Positions 15,727-23,242 of a stretch of 64,000 nt of DNA are shown piece after piece. The position numbers and the translations under genes are program-made. The stretch is from positions 42,777 to 106,776 of the forward strand of contig NZ_JAWZSQ010000021.1 in assembly GCF_034096925.1 (NCBI RefSeq), given 5' to 3'. Position 1 is the first letter of the stretch. The number at the start of each line of letters is the position of its first letter. Below the pieces are notes generated by a model, which was given only the letters and a program-made list of their open reading frames with translations, made no database searches and was not told the origin of the DNA. The DNA comes from Patulibacter defluvii (lineage in GTDB: Bacteria; Actinomycetota; Thermoleophilia; Solirubrobacterales; Solirubrobacteraceae).

Positions 15727-16212
15727 TCAGCCGAGCTTGCGCTCGATCGCCCGCAGCACCGTCTTGCGGTTCGCGGTCCGGGTCTCGTGGTCGAGCAGCT
15801 TGCGCAGCGCGGCCGGCTCCAGCCCGTCGAGCGCCTGGACCACCTGGGCGGCGGTCATCTCGTCGTAGCCCTCGATCGGCAGCGTCGGCGCGGCCGGCGC
15901 CGGTGGCTCGCTGCCGTCGCCGCGGGTGCCGACGATCCGGTCGCGGCCACGACCGAGCAGCTGCTCCAGCTCGCCGCGCAGCTCGTCGGTCTGGCGGCGG
16001 CCGGCGGCGACGATCGTCGCGGCCAGCTCGTGGGCGTCGTGGCGGGTCATCCGCCCGCGGCGAACCGCGTCCTCGATCGCCTCCTGGACCCGCTCGCCGG
16101 TGACGATCACGCCCTGTGCCAGCAGCTTCGCCAGGCCGCTCAGCTGGCCGCCCGAGTCGTCGGAGGGCGCGTCCCCGGAGGAGGGATCGCGCGGCGGGGT
16201 CTGGTTGCTCAT
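15727..16212 (-). CDS. Small acidic, helical phasin-like protein
   Basis: A 161-residue soluble protein. A disordered Pro/Ser/Asp N-terminus (1-22) is followed by a helical stretch (LSGLAKLLAQGVIVTGERVQEAIEDAVRRGRMTRHDAHELAATIVAAGRRQTDELRGELEQLL in pieces) that resembles the phasin-like/coiled-coil region of actinobacterial granule- or envelope-associated proteins. The C-terminal third contains a SAP-like 'YDEMTAAQVVQALDGLEPAALRKLLDHETRTANRKTVL' pattern. ATG 16212 has a Shine-Dalgarno GAAGGAG, so this gene is not leaderless. Function unknown. Confidence 0.82.
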   Translation of the reverse strand: MSNQTPPRDPSSGDAPSDDSGGQLSGLAKLLAQGVIVTGERVQEAIEDAVRRGRMTRHDAHELAATIVAAGRRQTDELRGELEQLLGRGRDRIVGTRGDGSEPPAPAAPTLPIEGYDEMTAAQVVQALDGLEPAALRKLLDHETRTANRKTVLRAIERKLG

Positions 16213-16311
16213 GGCTCCTTCGGGGGACGGGTGGGACGGCGGTGCCGGGGCCCGCACGCGAGCCTATCCGACGGCTTTCGCGGCGGGACCGGGTGCGGCG
16301 ATCGACGGCGG

Positions 16312-17226
16312 TCAGCCGCCGAAGGGACCGCGCCGCAGGGCCCACTCCAGCAGGGCCTTCTGCGCATGGCGGCGATTCTCCGCCTGGTCCCAGATCCGCT
16401 GCCGCGACCCGTAGAGGACCTCGGCGGTGATCTCCTCGCCCGGGTGCGCCGGCAGGCAGTGGAGGGCGATCGCGCCCGGCGCGGCGGCGTCGAGCAGCGC
16501 GTCGTCGATCCGGTACGGCGTCAGCGCGGCGCGCCGCTCGTCGGCGGTCGCCTCGTCGCCCATCGAGACCCAGACGTCGGCGTAGAGCGCATCGGCGCCG
16601 GCGACGCCCGCGCGCGGATCGCTGGCCAGCGCGGCCGGCACGTCGGCCTCCAGCTGGTAGCCGTCGGGGGCCACGACCGTCACCCGCAGGCCGGCGATCG
16701 AGCCGACCAGCGCCAGCGAGCGGGCGACGTTGTTGCCGTCGCCGACGTAGGCCAGGCGCAGGTCGTCGAGGCCGCCGTCCGGGCCGAGCCGATCGGGAAA
16801 CGCCTCCTGCAGGGTCAGCAGGTCGGCGACCGCCTGGCAGGGGTGGTGGCCGTCGGTCAGCAGGTTGATCACCGGCACCGAGCCCTCGGCGGCCAGCTCC
16901 TCGAGCAGCGCGTCGGCGTGGGTCCGGATCCCGATCGCGGCCACGTGGCGGCTGAGGACCAGCGCGGTGTCCTTGACCGACTCCCCGCGCGAGAGCTGCA
17001 TCTCGTCCGGCCGCAGCAGCAGCGGGTGGGCGCCCAGCTCGGCGACGCCGGCCTCCATCGAGACGCGGGTGCGGGTCGACGGCTTCTGGAAGATCAGGGC
17101 GACGCTGCGACCGGCCAGGCTGTCGGCGCCGCGGGTCGGATCCGCCTTCAGCTCGCGGGCTCGGCCGAGGACGGCCAGCAGGTCGTCGCGGGTGAGCTCG
17201 GTGCCGGTCAGCAGGTGGCGCGTCAC
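16312..17226 (-). CDS. argF: Ornithine carbamoyltransferase
   Basis: A 304-residue cytosolic enzyme making citrulline from ornithine and carbamoyl phosphate in arginine synthesis. The carbamoyl-phosphate motif STRTR lies at residues 50-54 (FQKPSTRTRVS). The HPCQ motif (DGHHPCQAVADLLT) and the ornithine-binding HCLPAHPGEEI follow, with VWVSMGDE between. Length is typical. It stands alone here with no other arg gene adjacent. GTG start with TAGCTT 7 nt upstream, so leaderless. Confidence 0.96.
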   Translation of the reverse strand: MTRHLLTGTELTRDDLLAVLGRARELKADPTRGADSLAGRSVALIFQKPSTRTRVSMEAGVAELGAHPLLLRPDEMQLSRGESVKDTALVLSRHVAAIGIRTHADALLEELAAEGSVPVINLLTDGHHPCQAVADLLTLQEAFPDRLGPDGGLDDLRLAYVGDGNNVARSLALVGSIAGLRVTVVAPDGYQLEADVPAALASDPRAGVAGADALYADVWVSMGDEATADERRAALTPYRIDDALLDAAAPGAIALHCLPAHPGEEITAEVLYGSRQRIWDQAENRRHAQKALLEWALRRGPFGG

Positions 17227-17233
17227 CCCGGGG

Positions 17234-17239
17234 AAGCTA
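17234..17239 (-). promoter_or_regulatory. -10 hexamer TAGCTT for argF
   Basis: Minus-strand TAGCTT ends 7 nt before GTG 17226. There is no room for a leader or an attenuator. Confidence 0.6.
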
Positions 17240-17306
17240 CCGCGCCCACGGCGGCGGCGAGCGGTGCCGCGCGGGCCCGCGGGCGGGTTCGAGCCGACCC
17301 GCCCGT

Positions 17307-17312
17307 CACGAT
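17307..17312 (+). promoter_or_regulatory. -10-like hexamer CACGAT, start at 17320
   Basis: CACGAT ends 7 nt before GTG 17320. The divergent argF promoter lies 68 bp away. Confidence 0.4.
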
Positions 17313-17319
17313 CCCGCCC

Positions 17320-18045
17320 GTGCGGGTGCTCAGCTGGAACCTGTTCCACGGACGGGCGACGCCGGCGGCCGGCCGGCCGCTGCTCCACGAGTTCGCCGTT
17401 GCGTTGCGCGACTGGTCGTGGGACGTGGCGCTGCTGCAGGAGGTGCCGCCGTGGTGGCCGCCGCTGCTGGCCCGCGCGACCGGGGCCGAGCAGCGCAGCG
17501 CCCGGACCTCGCGCAACCAGTGCCTGCCGCTGCGGCGCGCGGTCGCCCGCCGACGGCCCGACTGGCTGAAGAGCAACGGCGGCGGCGCCAACGCGATCCT
17601 CGTCCGCGGCGGGCTGCTGGTGACCGGCGAGCACGCCGCGGTCCTGCGCCGCCGGCCGGAGCGGCGGGTCGTCCACGCGGTCCGGATCGGCGTCCCCGGC
17701 GGCGGGCCGTTCGAGGGCGCGTGGCTGGGCAACGTCCACACCCAGCTCGGCGCCTGGGACGACCACGGTGGGATGGACGCCCCGGCCGCCGACCTCGACC
17801 GCTCGCTCGACGCGCTCCGCGGGTGGGCCGGTCCCGGCGACGGCGTGCTGCTGCTGGGCGGCGACCTGAACCTGCCGGCGGCGGCGGTCCAGGAGCGGCT
17901 GCCGGCCGGCTGGCAGCGGGTCTGCTCGCACGGACCGGACCACCTGCTGGCCCGCGGGGCGCGGCCGGAGCGGCGCGGCGGCACGCTCGAGCGGGGCGCG
18001 CTCTCGGACCACGCGCCGATCGCGGTCGATCTGCGTCCGGGCTGA
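17320..18045 (+). CDS. Endonuclease/exonuclease/phosphatase family protein
   Basis: A 241-residue metal-dependent phosphoesterase of the EEP fold. Motifs in order are VLSWNLFHG (Asn), DVALLQEVPPWW (Glu), LGNVHTQLGAWD, LLGGDLNLP (Asp/Asn) and the final SDHAPIAVDL (Asp-His). All catalytic residues are present. Substrates in this family range from DNA to phosphoinositides and sphingolipids, so the substrate cannot be assigned. No signal peptide, so probably cytosolic. Confidence 0.88.
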   Translation: MRVLSWNLFHGRATPAAGRPLLHEFAVALRDWSWDVALLQEVPPWWPPLLARATGAEQRSARTSRNQCLPLRRAVARRRPDWLKSNGGGANAILVRGGLLVTGEHAAVLRRRPERRVVHAVRIGVPGGGPFEGAWLGNVHTQLGAWDDHGGMDAPAADLDRSLDALRGWAGPGDGVLLLGGDLNLPAAAVQERLPAGWQRVCSHGPDHLLARGARPERRGGTLERGALSDHAPIAVDLRPG

Positions 18046-18074
18046 GGGCGGGCGCTGGCCCCACCCCGCGGCTC

Positions 18075-18080
18075 TACCAT
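18075..18080 (+). promoter_or_regulatory. -10 hexamer TACCAT, leaderless start at 18088
   Basis: TACCAT ends 7 nt before ATG 18088. Confidence 0.6.
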
Positions 18081-18087
18081 CAGGACC

Positions 18088-18522
18088 ATGCCCGGTCCGG
18101 TCGACACGCCGCTTCCCCGCCGCTCGTTCCTCGCCGTCGCCGCCGTCGGCGCGCTCGGCCTGACCGTCGCCGGCTGCGGTGGCGACGACGACGGCGGCGA
18201 CACGACGACCGCGACCGAGCAGCCGACGACGCCGGCCACCACCGAGACCCAGTCGGCGGCCGGGTCCGGGACGCTGGCGATCGCGATGAAGGACATCCAG
18301 TTCACCCCCAAGGTCGCGACCGCCAAGGTCGGCCAGAAGGTGGTCTGGACCAACGAGGACAGCGTCCCGCACGACGTCCGGGCGCTGAAGGGCGAGTCGT
18401 TCCAGTCGGAGACCTTCGGCAAGGGCGGGACCTACTCGTTCACCCCGAAGAAGGCCGGCACGATCGAGTACGACTGCTCGCTCCACCCCGGGATGGTGGG
18501 CACGCTCAAGGTCGTCGCCTAG
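18088..18522 (+). CDS. Tat-exported cupredoxin lipoprotein
   Basis: A 144-residue blue-copper-type protein. The twin-arginine signal has R11-R12 (LPRRSFLAV) and a lipobox ending at Cys30 (TVAGC), so it should be folded, exported by Tat and anchored to the membrane. A Thr-rich linker (residues 38-58) leads to a plastocyanin/amicyanin-like domain. The copper ligands are His95 (SVPHDV) and Cys130, His133, Met136 (YDCSLHPGM). The family moves electrons or copper at the cell surface; no redox partner is adjacent. Confidence 0.93.
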   Translation: MPGPVDTPLPRRSFLAVAAVGALGLTVAGCGGDDDGGDTTTATEQPTTPATTETQSAAGSGTLAIAMKDIQFTPKVATAKVGQKVVWTNEDSVPHDVRALKGESFQSETFGKGGTYSFTPKKAGTIEYDCSLHPGMVGTLKVVA

Positions 18523-18526
18523 CGGC

Positions 18527-19015
18527 TCACTTCCGCCACAGCAGTCCGAACCCTTGGATGGCCCGCACCGCGCGATCGGCGACGGTGCCGGTGGCGGGCA
18601 GCACGCCGAGCTGGACCGCGGCGTCGAAGCGGTCGCTGAAGAGCCGGACGCGCCACAGCCGGTGGGCGGTCGCGTCGAGCTCGCAGACCAGCACCGCGTG
18701 GAGGGTCAGGAACCGCTGGGTCGGCGGCAGCGTGCCGATCGGCCCGAGGTTGTTGCCGACCAGCCGCAGCGGCAGGGCGACGATCCGGTCGCCGTCGTGG
18801 AGGCAGGGGCCGGTCGCCTCGACCTTGGCGTCGGGGAACGCCTCCCACAGCTGGGCCAGGTGGTCGCCGAGCTGATCCGGCCCCATCAGCGGGACGTCGG
18901 AGAAGCCGTCCTCGTAGTGGACGTCGTGCGTGACCAGACGGGCGATCAGCTGCCGGTCGCGACCGGCGATCGCCTTCGTCACCCGGTTCAGCAGCGCCTC
19001 GCCGTCGATCTCCAC
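18527..19015 (-). CDS. SnoaL/NTF2-like protein
   Basis: A 162-residue protein with the cone-shaped NTF2 fold pattern: N-terminal helices (NRVTKAIAGRDRQLIARLVTHDVHYEDGFSDVPLMGP), DQLGDHLAQLWEAFPDAKVEA and beta strands LHAVLVCELD...WRVRLFSD. The family includes polyketide cyclases and many proteins of unknown function. No catalytic Asp pair could be assigned. GTG start with CATGAT 6 nt upstream. It converges on the cupredoxin gene with 4 bp between stops. Confidence 0.8.
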   Translation of the reverse strand: MEIDGEALLNRVTKAIAGRDRQLIARLVTHDVHYEDGFSDVPLMGPDQLGDHLAQLWEAFPDAKVEATGPCLHDGDRIVALPLRLVGNNLGPIGTLPPTQRFLTLHAVLVCELDATAHRLWRVRLFSDRFDAAVQLGVLPATGTVADRAVRAIQGFGLLWRK

Positions 19016-19021
19016 CCCGAC

Positions 19022-19027
19022 ATCATG
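19022..19027 (-). promoter_or_regulatory. -10-like hexamer CATGAT, start at 19015
   Basis: Minus-strand CATGAT ends 6 nt before GTG 19015. Confidence 0.4.
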
Positions 19028-19050
19028 ACCGGCGGCGGCCGCCGGCCGGC

Positions 19051-19857
19051 CTACAGGTCGGGCGTGCCGGCGACCGGCGTCGAGGCCAGTGCGTGGGTCC
19101 GCCGCGGGATCCGCCCCGCCTGCCGCGCCAGCCGCCCCGCCTCGACCCCGCTGCGGATCGCCCGCGCCATCCGCACCGGGTCTTCGGCGCGGCTGATCGC
19201 GCTGGCGCAGAGCACCGCGCTGCAGCCCAGCTCCATCGCCAGCGCCGCCTCGGAGGCGGTGCCGATCCCGGCGTCGAGCACCACCGGGACCCCGGCCCGC
19301 TCGACGATCAGCTCGATGTTGTGGGGGTTGCGGATCCCGAGCCCGGAACCGATCGGCGAGCCGAGCGGCATCACCGCGACGCAGCCGACGTCCTCCAGCC
19401 GGCGGGCCAGGATCGGGTCGTCGTTGCTGTAGGGCAGGACCGCGAAGCCGTCGGCGACCAGCTCCTCGGCGGCGGCCAGCAGCTCGACCGCGTCGGGCAG
19501 CAGCGTGCGGTCGTCGCCGATCACCTCGAGCTTGATCAGGTCGGTGGCGAACGCCTCGCGGGCGAGCTTGGCCGTGAGGACGGCGTCGCGGGCGGTGAAG
19601 CAGCCGGCGGTGTTCGGCAGCAGCTCGACCCCGCAGCGGTCGAGCACGTCGACCAGCGAGCCGCGCTGCTGCGGGTCGACGCGCCGCAGGGCCAGCGTCA
19701 CGAGCCCGGTGCCGGAGGCGCGGATCGCCTCCTCCATCGTCTGCAGGCGGCTGAACCCGCCGGTCCCCAGCAGCAGCCGCGAGGAGAACGACCGCTCGCC
19801 GATCCGCAGCGGGTCGGCGGCGGGCGCGGCGGTCGGGGCAGCGGCGCTGGGGTCCAT
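19051..19857 (-). CDS. thiG: Thiazole synthase
   Basis: A 268-residue TIM-barrel enzyme that builds the thiamin thiazole phosphate from deoxyxylulose-5-phosphate, dehydroglycine and ThiS-thiocarboxylate. Motifs seen are SRLLLGTGGFS, LLPNTAGCFTARDAV, the Schiff-base lysine region LIKLEVIGDD, AVLPYSNDDP, MPLGSPIGSGLGI and DAGIGTASEAALAMELG. thiS and thiO lie 1.8 kb away on the same strand beyond two unrelated genes. TACGCT 7 nt before ATG makes it leaderless, so it cannot carry a TPP riboswitch. Confidence 0.96.
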   Translation of the reverse strand: MDPSAAAPTAAPAADPLRIGERSFSSRLLLGTGGFSRLQTMEEAIRASGTGLVTLALRRVDPQQRGSLVDVLDRCGVELLPNTAGCFTARDAVLTAKLAREAFATDLIKLEVIGDDRTLLPDAVELLAAAEELVADGFAVLPYSNDDPILARRLEDVGCVAVMPLGSPIGSGLGIRNPHNIELIVERAGVPVVLDAGIGTASEAALAMELGCSAVLCASAISRAEDPVRMARAIRSGVEAGRLARQAGRIPRRTHALASTPVAGTPDL

Positions 19858-19862
19858 GCCGT

Positions 19863-20528
19863 TCAGCGTAGCCCCAGCCGTTCGGGCAGGGTCGCCACCG
19901 GCGGGTCGAGGAAGGCGAGCCCGGCGGCGGCCGCCCCGTCGCGATCGACCGGCTCGTCGCCGAGGTGGGCGACCGTCGCCGCCGGCAGCTCCAGCCGCGC
20001 CAGCGCCCGCGCGAAGATCCGCGGGTCGGGCTTGGCCGCGCCGGCGTCGGCCGAGGTCACCACCCCGTCCAGCAGCGGCGCCAGGCCCAGCCGCTCCAGG
20101 TGCCGCGGCAGGTCGTCGTCCCAGTTCGAGACGCAGACCATCCGCAGCCCCGCCGCCCGGCAGGCGACCAGCGCCTCGGCCACGCCCGGCAGCGGCGCGA
20201 AGGCCAGCGCCTCGAGGAAGCCGGCCACGAACCCGGCCTCGTCGGCCAGCGGCCGCGGCACGGCCAGGTCGTCGAGCAGCTCGGCCACGCAGCGCTCGCG
20301 CAGGTCGCGGAGGCCGTCGGTCCCGCGGCCCTCCAGGTGATGGGCCTTGTAGTAGGCGATCTCGCGCCGCAGCGCGCGGCCGATCGCGTCGTCGGGCCGC
20401 GGCGCCCCGTGCGCCGCCAGCAGCCGCGCGAGCGCCGGCGTCGGGTCGCGGAGCGTCACCAGGCAGCCCATCGCGTCGATCGTCAGGCCCGCGATCGGGC
20501 GTCCGTCCAGCTGGGCGGGGGCGGTCAC
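19863..20528 (-). CDS. HAD-superfamily (subfamily IA) hydrolase
   Basis: A 221-residue haloacid-dehalogenase-like phosphatase. Motif I is IDAMGCLVTL (nucleophile Asp; the second position is Met instead of Asp), motif II VCVSNWDDDL, motif III lysine in AKPDPRIF, and motif IV GDEPVDRDGAAAAG. The cap is helical. GTG 20528 was chosen because CACAAT lies 7 nt upstream; a longer form to 20609 would overlap the divergent promoter. Met in place of the second Asp is common in the 2-haloacid-dehalogenase-like branch, so phosphatase activity is not certain. Confidence 0.87.
   Translation of the reverse strand: MTAPAQLDGRPIAGLTIDAMGCLVTLRDPTPALARLLAAHGAPRPDDAIGRALRREIAYYKAHHLEGRGTDGLRDLRERCVAELLDDLAVPRPLADEAGFVAGFLEALAFAPLPGVAEALVACRAAGLRMVCVSNWDDDLPRHLERLGLAPLLDGVVTSADAGAAKPDPRIFARALARLELPAATVAHLGDEPVDRDGAAAAGLAFLDPPVATLPERLGLR
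19865..19870 (-). promoter_or_regulatory. -10 hexamer TACGCT for thiG
   Basis: Minus-strand TACGCT ends 7 nt before ATG 19857. It overlaps the 3' end of the HAD gene. Confidence 0.55.
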
Positions 20529-20535
20529 CGGCCCG

Positions 20536-20541
20536 ATTGTG
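20536..20541 (-). promoter_or_regulatory. -10-like hexamer CACAAT for the HAD gene
   Basis: Minus-strand CACAAT ends 7 nt before GTG 20528. Confidence 0.4.
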
Positions 20542-20594
20542 ACGTTCCGGTCGTTCGGCGTCCGGAAGGTCACGGCCGGCGGGGCGCCGGCGGG

Positions 20595-20600
20595 TAGCCT
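20595..20600 (+). promoter_or_regulatory. -10 hexamer TAGCCT, leaderless start at 20608
   Basis: TAGCCT ends 7 nt before ATG 20608, deciding this start over an ATG at 20539. Confidence 0.6.
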
Positions 20601-20607
20601 GGCGGGC

Positions 20608-21621
20608 ATGAGCGACAGCTCCCCCGTCCTCGGCTACCGCCTGCGCCAGCTCGACGAGCGGGTCCTGCGCCACCCCGCCGACCGCGCCGCGACCGCCGCC
20701 CTGAAGACCGTCCCCGGCCTCAACGCGGTCCTCCGCAAGCTGATCGAGCTGGGCTACGAGCGGGCGCTGCGGCAGGAGGCGCTGGCCTCGGCGGTGCGGA
20801 TCGGCCCGCAGCAGCTGCCCGAGGTCTGGACGCTCCACCAGGCGGCCTTCGCGACCCTCGACGTCGAGCCGATCCCCGAGCTGTACCTGACCGCCTTCCC
20901 GGTGGTGAACGCGCTGACGATCGGCTCGCAGGAGCCGCTGGTGCTGCTCCACTCGCAGGCGCTCGACGTGCTCGACTCCGATCAGCAGCGGGTGGTCCTG
21001 GCCCACGAGGCCGCGCACGTGATGTGCGACCACGTGCTCTACGGCACCGCGCTCCAGATCGTCGGCCGGATCACCGCCGCCGGGGCGATCGCCGGCCCGC
21101 TGCCGACCAAGCTCTCGCTGCTGGCGATCCAGCACGCGCTGCTGGAGTGGTCGCGCGCCGCCGAGCTGACCTGCGACCGGATCGCGGCGCTGGTCGTCCG
21201 CGACCCGCTGCTGGTCTGCCGGACGCTGATGTCGATCGCCGCCGGCACCGCCAGCGAGCGGCTGAACCTGAACGCCTTCCTGGCCCAGGCCGACGACTAC
21301 GGCAAGCGCGGCCGCAGCCTGCCGGGCCGCTGGACGCGGATCAACCTGGAGCTGGGCACCACCCATCCGCTGGCCGTCAACCGCGCCCACCAGCTGATGG
21401 AGTGGGTCAAGTCCGGCGACTACGAGCGGATCCGCGACGGCGACTACCCGCGCCGCGGCGACGGCTCCGAGCCGAGCGCCGGCGACGAGGCGCGGGCGGC
21501 CGGCGAGTACTACAAGGAGCGGATCGGCGGCGCCTTCAAGGACATCGCCGGCCAGGCCGAGGCCGCCACCAAGACCGTCTCCGACTGGCTGGCGAAGAAC
21601 CTCGGCGACCAAGACGGCTGA
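20608..21621 (+). CDS. M48-family zinc metalloprotease
   Basis: A 337-residue protein. The HExxH motif is LAHEAAHVMCDH (His about 132) and the third zinc ligand is likely the Glu in EWSRAAELTCDR. Hydrophobic stretches around the zinc site suggest membrane association, as in HtpX/Ste24-like proteases, but it lacks the N-terminal helices of HtpX. The upstream NALTIGSQEPLVLLHSQALDVL is typical of M48 peptidases. The C-terminal tail is charged. Its stop lies in the long shared hairpin at 21615-21671. Confidence 0.9.
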   Translation: MSDSSPVLGYRLRQLDERVLRHPADRAATAALKTVPGLNAVLRKLIELGYERALRQEALASAVRIGPQQLPEVWTLHQAAFATLDVEPIPELYLTAFPVVNALTIGSQEPLVLLHSQALDVLDSDQQRVVLAHEAAHVMCDHVLYGTALQIVGRITAAGAIAGPLPTKLSLLAIQHALLEWSRAAELTCDRIAALVVRDPLLVCRTLMSIAAGTASERLNLNAFLAQADDYGKRGRSLPGRWTRINLELGTTHPLAVNRAHQLMEWVKSGDYERIRDGDYPRRGDGSEPSAGDEARAAGEYYKERIGGAFKDIAGQAEAATKTVSDWLAKNLGDQDG

Positions 21622-21671
21622 GCGCGCGCCGTTTGGAACCGTGGCGGTCGCAAACGGCGCGCGCTCAGCCG
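21615..21671. terminator. Bidirectional terminator: perfect 21-bp hairpin containing both convergent stop codons
   Basis: Arms 21615-21635 and 21651-21671 are perfectly complementary over 21 bp with a 15-nt loop. The left arm holds the TGA of the M48 protease and the right arm the stop codon of thiS. GC-rich stem with GTTTG/CAAAC at the loop side. It can act in both directions. Confidence 0.8.
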
Positions 21672-21886
21672 CCCTGGATCGCCCCCAGCACCTCGACCCG
21701 CTCGCCGGCCCGCAGCGTCCGCTGCTCCCAGCCGCCGCGGGGGACCACCTCGCCGTCGACGGCGACCGCGATCCCGCGGCCGCCGCGGACGCCGAGCGCC
21801 GCCACCAGCTCGGCGACGGTGCGGCCGGCGTCGGGCCGCGGCTCGCCGTTGACGATGACCGCCTCGCGGTCGGCGGGGTCAGGCAC
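21665..21886 (-). CDS. thiS: Sulfur carrier protein ThiS
   Basis: A 73-residue ubiquitin-like sulfur carrier. It keeps the IVNGEPR start, VAELVAAL helix, AVAVDGEVVPR strand, ERVEVLGAIQGG end and the essential C-terminal Gly-Gly that is thiocarboxylated. It overlaps the 3' end of thiO by 8 bp, so it is co-transcribed and under the same TPP riboswitch. The stop codon is inside the terminator hairpin. Confidence 0.93.
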   Translation of the reverse strand: MPDPADREAVIVNGEPRPDAGRTVAELVAALGVRGGRGIAVAVDGEVVPRGGWEQRTLRAGERVEVLGAIQGG

Positions 21887-23090
21887 GGGGCTGCTCCAGG
21901 GTCGGGGTCGGGGTGGCGGCCGGTTCGAGCCGGCGGGGATCGACCGAGCGCCGCAGCGGGTCGAGCGCCGGGTCGGCGCGGCCGAGCCCGACCGCGGCGG
22001 CCAGCAGCGGCCCGCTGAGCGAGGCCAGCAGGACGCCGTTGCGGTGGTGGCCGGTGCACCACCAGAGGCCGTCGAGGGCGCCCGAGCGGCCGATCGCCGC
22101 CAGCCCGTCGGGGGTCGTCGGGCGGAGGCCGGCCAGCGTCTCCTCGATCCGCAGCTCCAGCAGGCCCGGGACCAGCTCGGCCCCGTCGCGCAGCAGGTCG
22201 TGGACGGCGCCGGCGGTGGTCGAGCGGTCGAAGCCCTGCTCCTCGCTGGTCGCCCCCAGCACGTAGCGGCCGTCGTCGCGCGGGACCAGGTAGCCGGAAC
22301 CGAACCGCAGCACCCGCTCGACCAGGCCGGGACCGTCGGGGTCGCGGAGCAGCAGCAGCTGGCCCTTGACCGGGCGGACCGGCAGCCGCGCCTCCTCCGG
22401 CAGCCCGTCGATCGCCCCCGACCAGGGACCGGCGGCGACCAGCACCGCGCCGGCGGCGATCGTCGTCCCGTCGGCCAGGGCGACGCCGGTCGCCCGGTCG
22501 CGGTCGTGGTCGACCAGCACCCGCGCGACCGCGCTGCCGGTCCGCAGCCGACCGCCGCCGGCGACGACCGCGTCGACCAGCGCGGCGACGACCGCCCGCG
22601 GATCGACGGCGTGGTCGTCGGGCACGTCGAGCGCGGCCCGCAGGGTCGGGGCGAGGGCCGGTTCGAGCCGCCGGGCGGCGCTCGGCAGCAGCGGCCGGAC
22701 CGGCACGCCGAGCCGGTCGCGGACGGCGGCGAAGCGGGTCAGGGCCTCGGCCTCGTCGCGGTCGCGGGCGACGGCCAGCGTGCCCTGGCGGCGGATCGGC
22801 AGCGACCGGCCGGCGGCCGCGGCCAGCCGCTCGGCGAACCCCGGCCAGGCCCGCAGCGCGGCCAGCCCGAGCGCCAGCTGCTCGGGGTGGTCGGGCTCGG
22901 CCTCGACCACCGGCGCCAGCATCCCGGCGGCGACGTGGCTGGTGGCGCGGCCGGGCGGGCCGCCGTCAACGACGGTCACCCGCGCGCCGTGGTCGAGCAG
23001 GGTCCAGGTCGCGGCCAGCCCGGCCAAGCCGGCGCCGACCACCACCACGTCGGGCGCGGTCGGGGACGGAGGGGGGATCGGGTCGGGCAT
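21879..23090 (-). CDS. thiO: Glycine oxidase ThiO
   Basis: A 403-residue FAD enzyme that oxidises glycine to dehydroglycine for thiazole formation. The Rossmann motif VVVVGAGLAGLAATWTLLDHGA is at the N-terminus. DAO-fold motifs include ATSHVAAGMLAP, DDHAVDPRAVVAALV, VLVAAGPWSG, RPVKGQLLLLR and GLRPTTPDGLAAIGRS, then GHHRNGVLLA. It heads a thiO-thiS operon behind a TPP riboswitch. Confidence 0.94.
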   Translation of the reverse strand: MPDPIPPPSPTAPDVVVVGAGLAGLAATWTLLDHGARVTVVDGGPPGRATSHVAAGMLAPVVEAEPDHPEQLALGLAALRAWPGFAERLAAAAGRSLPIRRQGTLAVARDRDEAEALTRFAAVRDRLGVPVRPLLPSAARRLEPALAPTLRAALDVPDDHAVDPRAVVAALVDAVVAGGGRLRTGSAVARVLVDHDRDRATGVALADGTTIAAGAVLVAAGPWSGAIDGLPEEARLPVRPVKGQLLLLRDPDGPGLVERVLRFGSGYLVPRDDGRYVLGATSEEQGFDRSTTAGAVHDLLRDGAELVPGLLELRIEETLAGLRPTTPDGLAAIGRSGALDGLWWCTGHHRNGVLLASLSGPLLAAAVGLGRADPALDPLRRSVDPRRLEPAATPTPTLEQPRA

Positions 23091-23093
23091 CGG

Positions 23094-23183
23094 GCTTCTC
23101 GCTTCGCCGGCATGACCCGGATCAGCTGCTGGCGGTCGGGGACGGCGGTCCCCCTCTCAGCCCCGGCGGGGCTCCCGCGGGCC
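23094..23183 (-). promoter_or_regulatory. TPP riboswitch (THI element) upstream of thiO
   Basis: On the minus strand the conserved core blocks appear in order: a GGGAGCC-type 5' arm, CTGAGAG (complement at 23154-23160), GACC, and CTGATCCGGGTCATGCCGGCGAAG (complement at 23102-23125). It ends about 5 nt before the thiO ATG, so TPP binding would hide the start region. It fits the known TPP riboswitch consensus by eye; boundaries are approximate. Confidence 0.92.
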
Positions 23184-23228
23184 CGGCGACGGGCCCGCTC
23201 CGATGGTAGCTCCGGCGCCCGCGGCTGG

Positions 23229-23234
23229 CAGACT
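23229..23234 (+). promoter_or_regulatory. -10-like hexamer CAGACT for thiE
   Basis: CAGACT ends 8 nt before ATG 23243, so thiE would be almost leaderless and outside the divergent riboswitch's control. Confidence 0.4.
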
Positions 23235-23242
23235 CGACCGCG

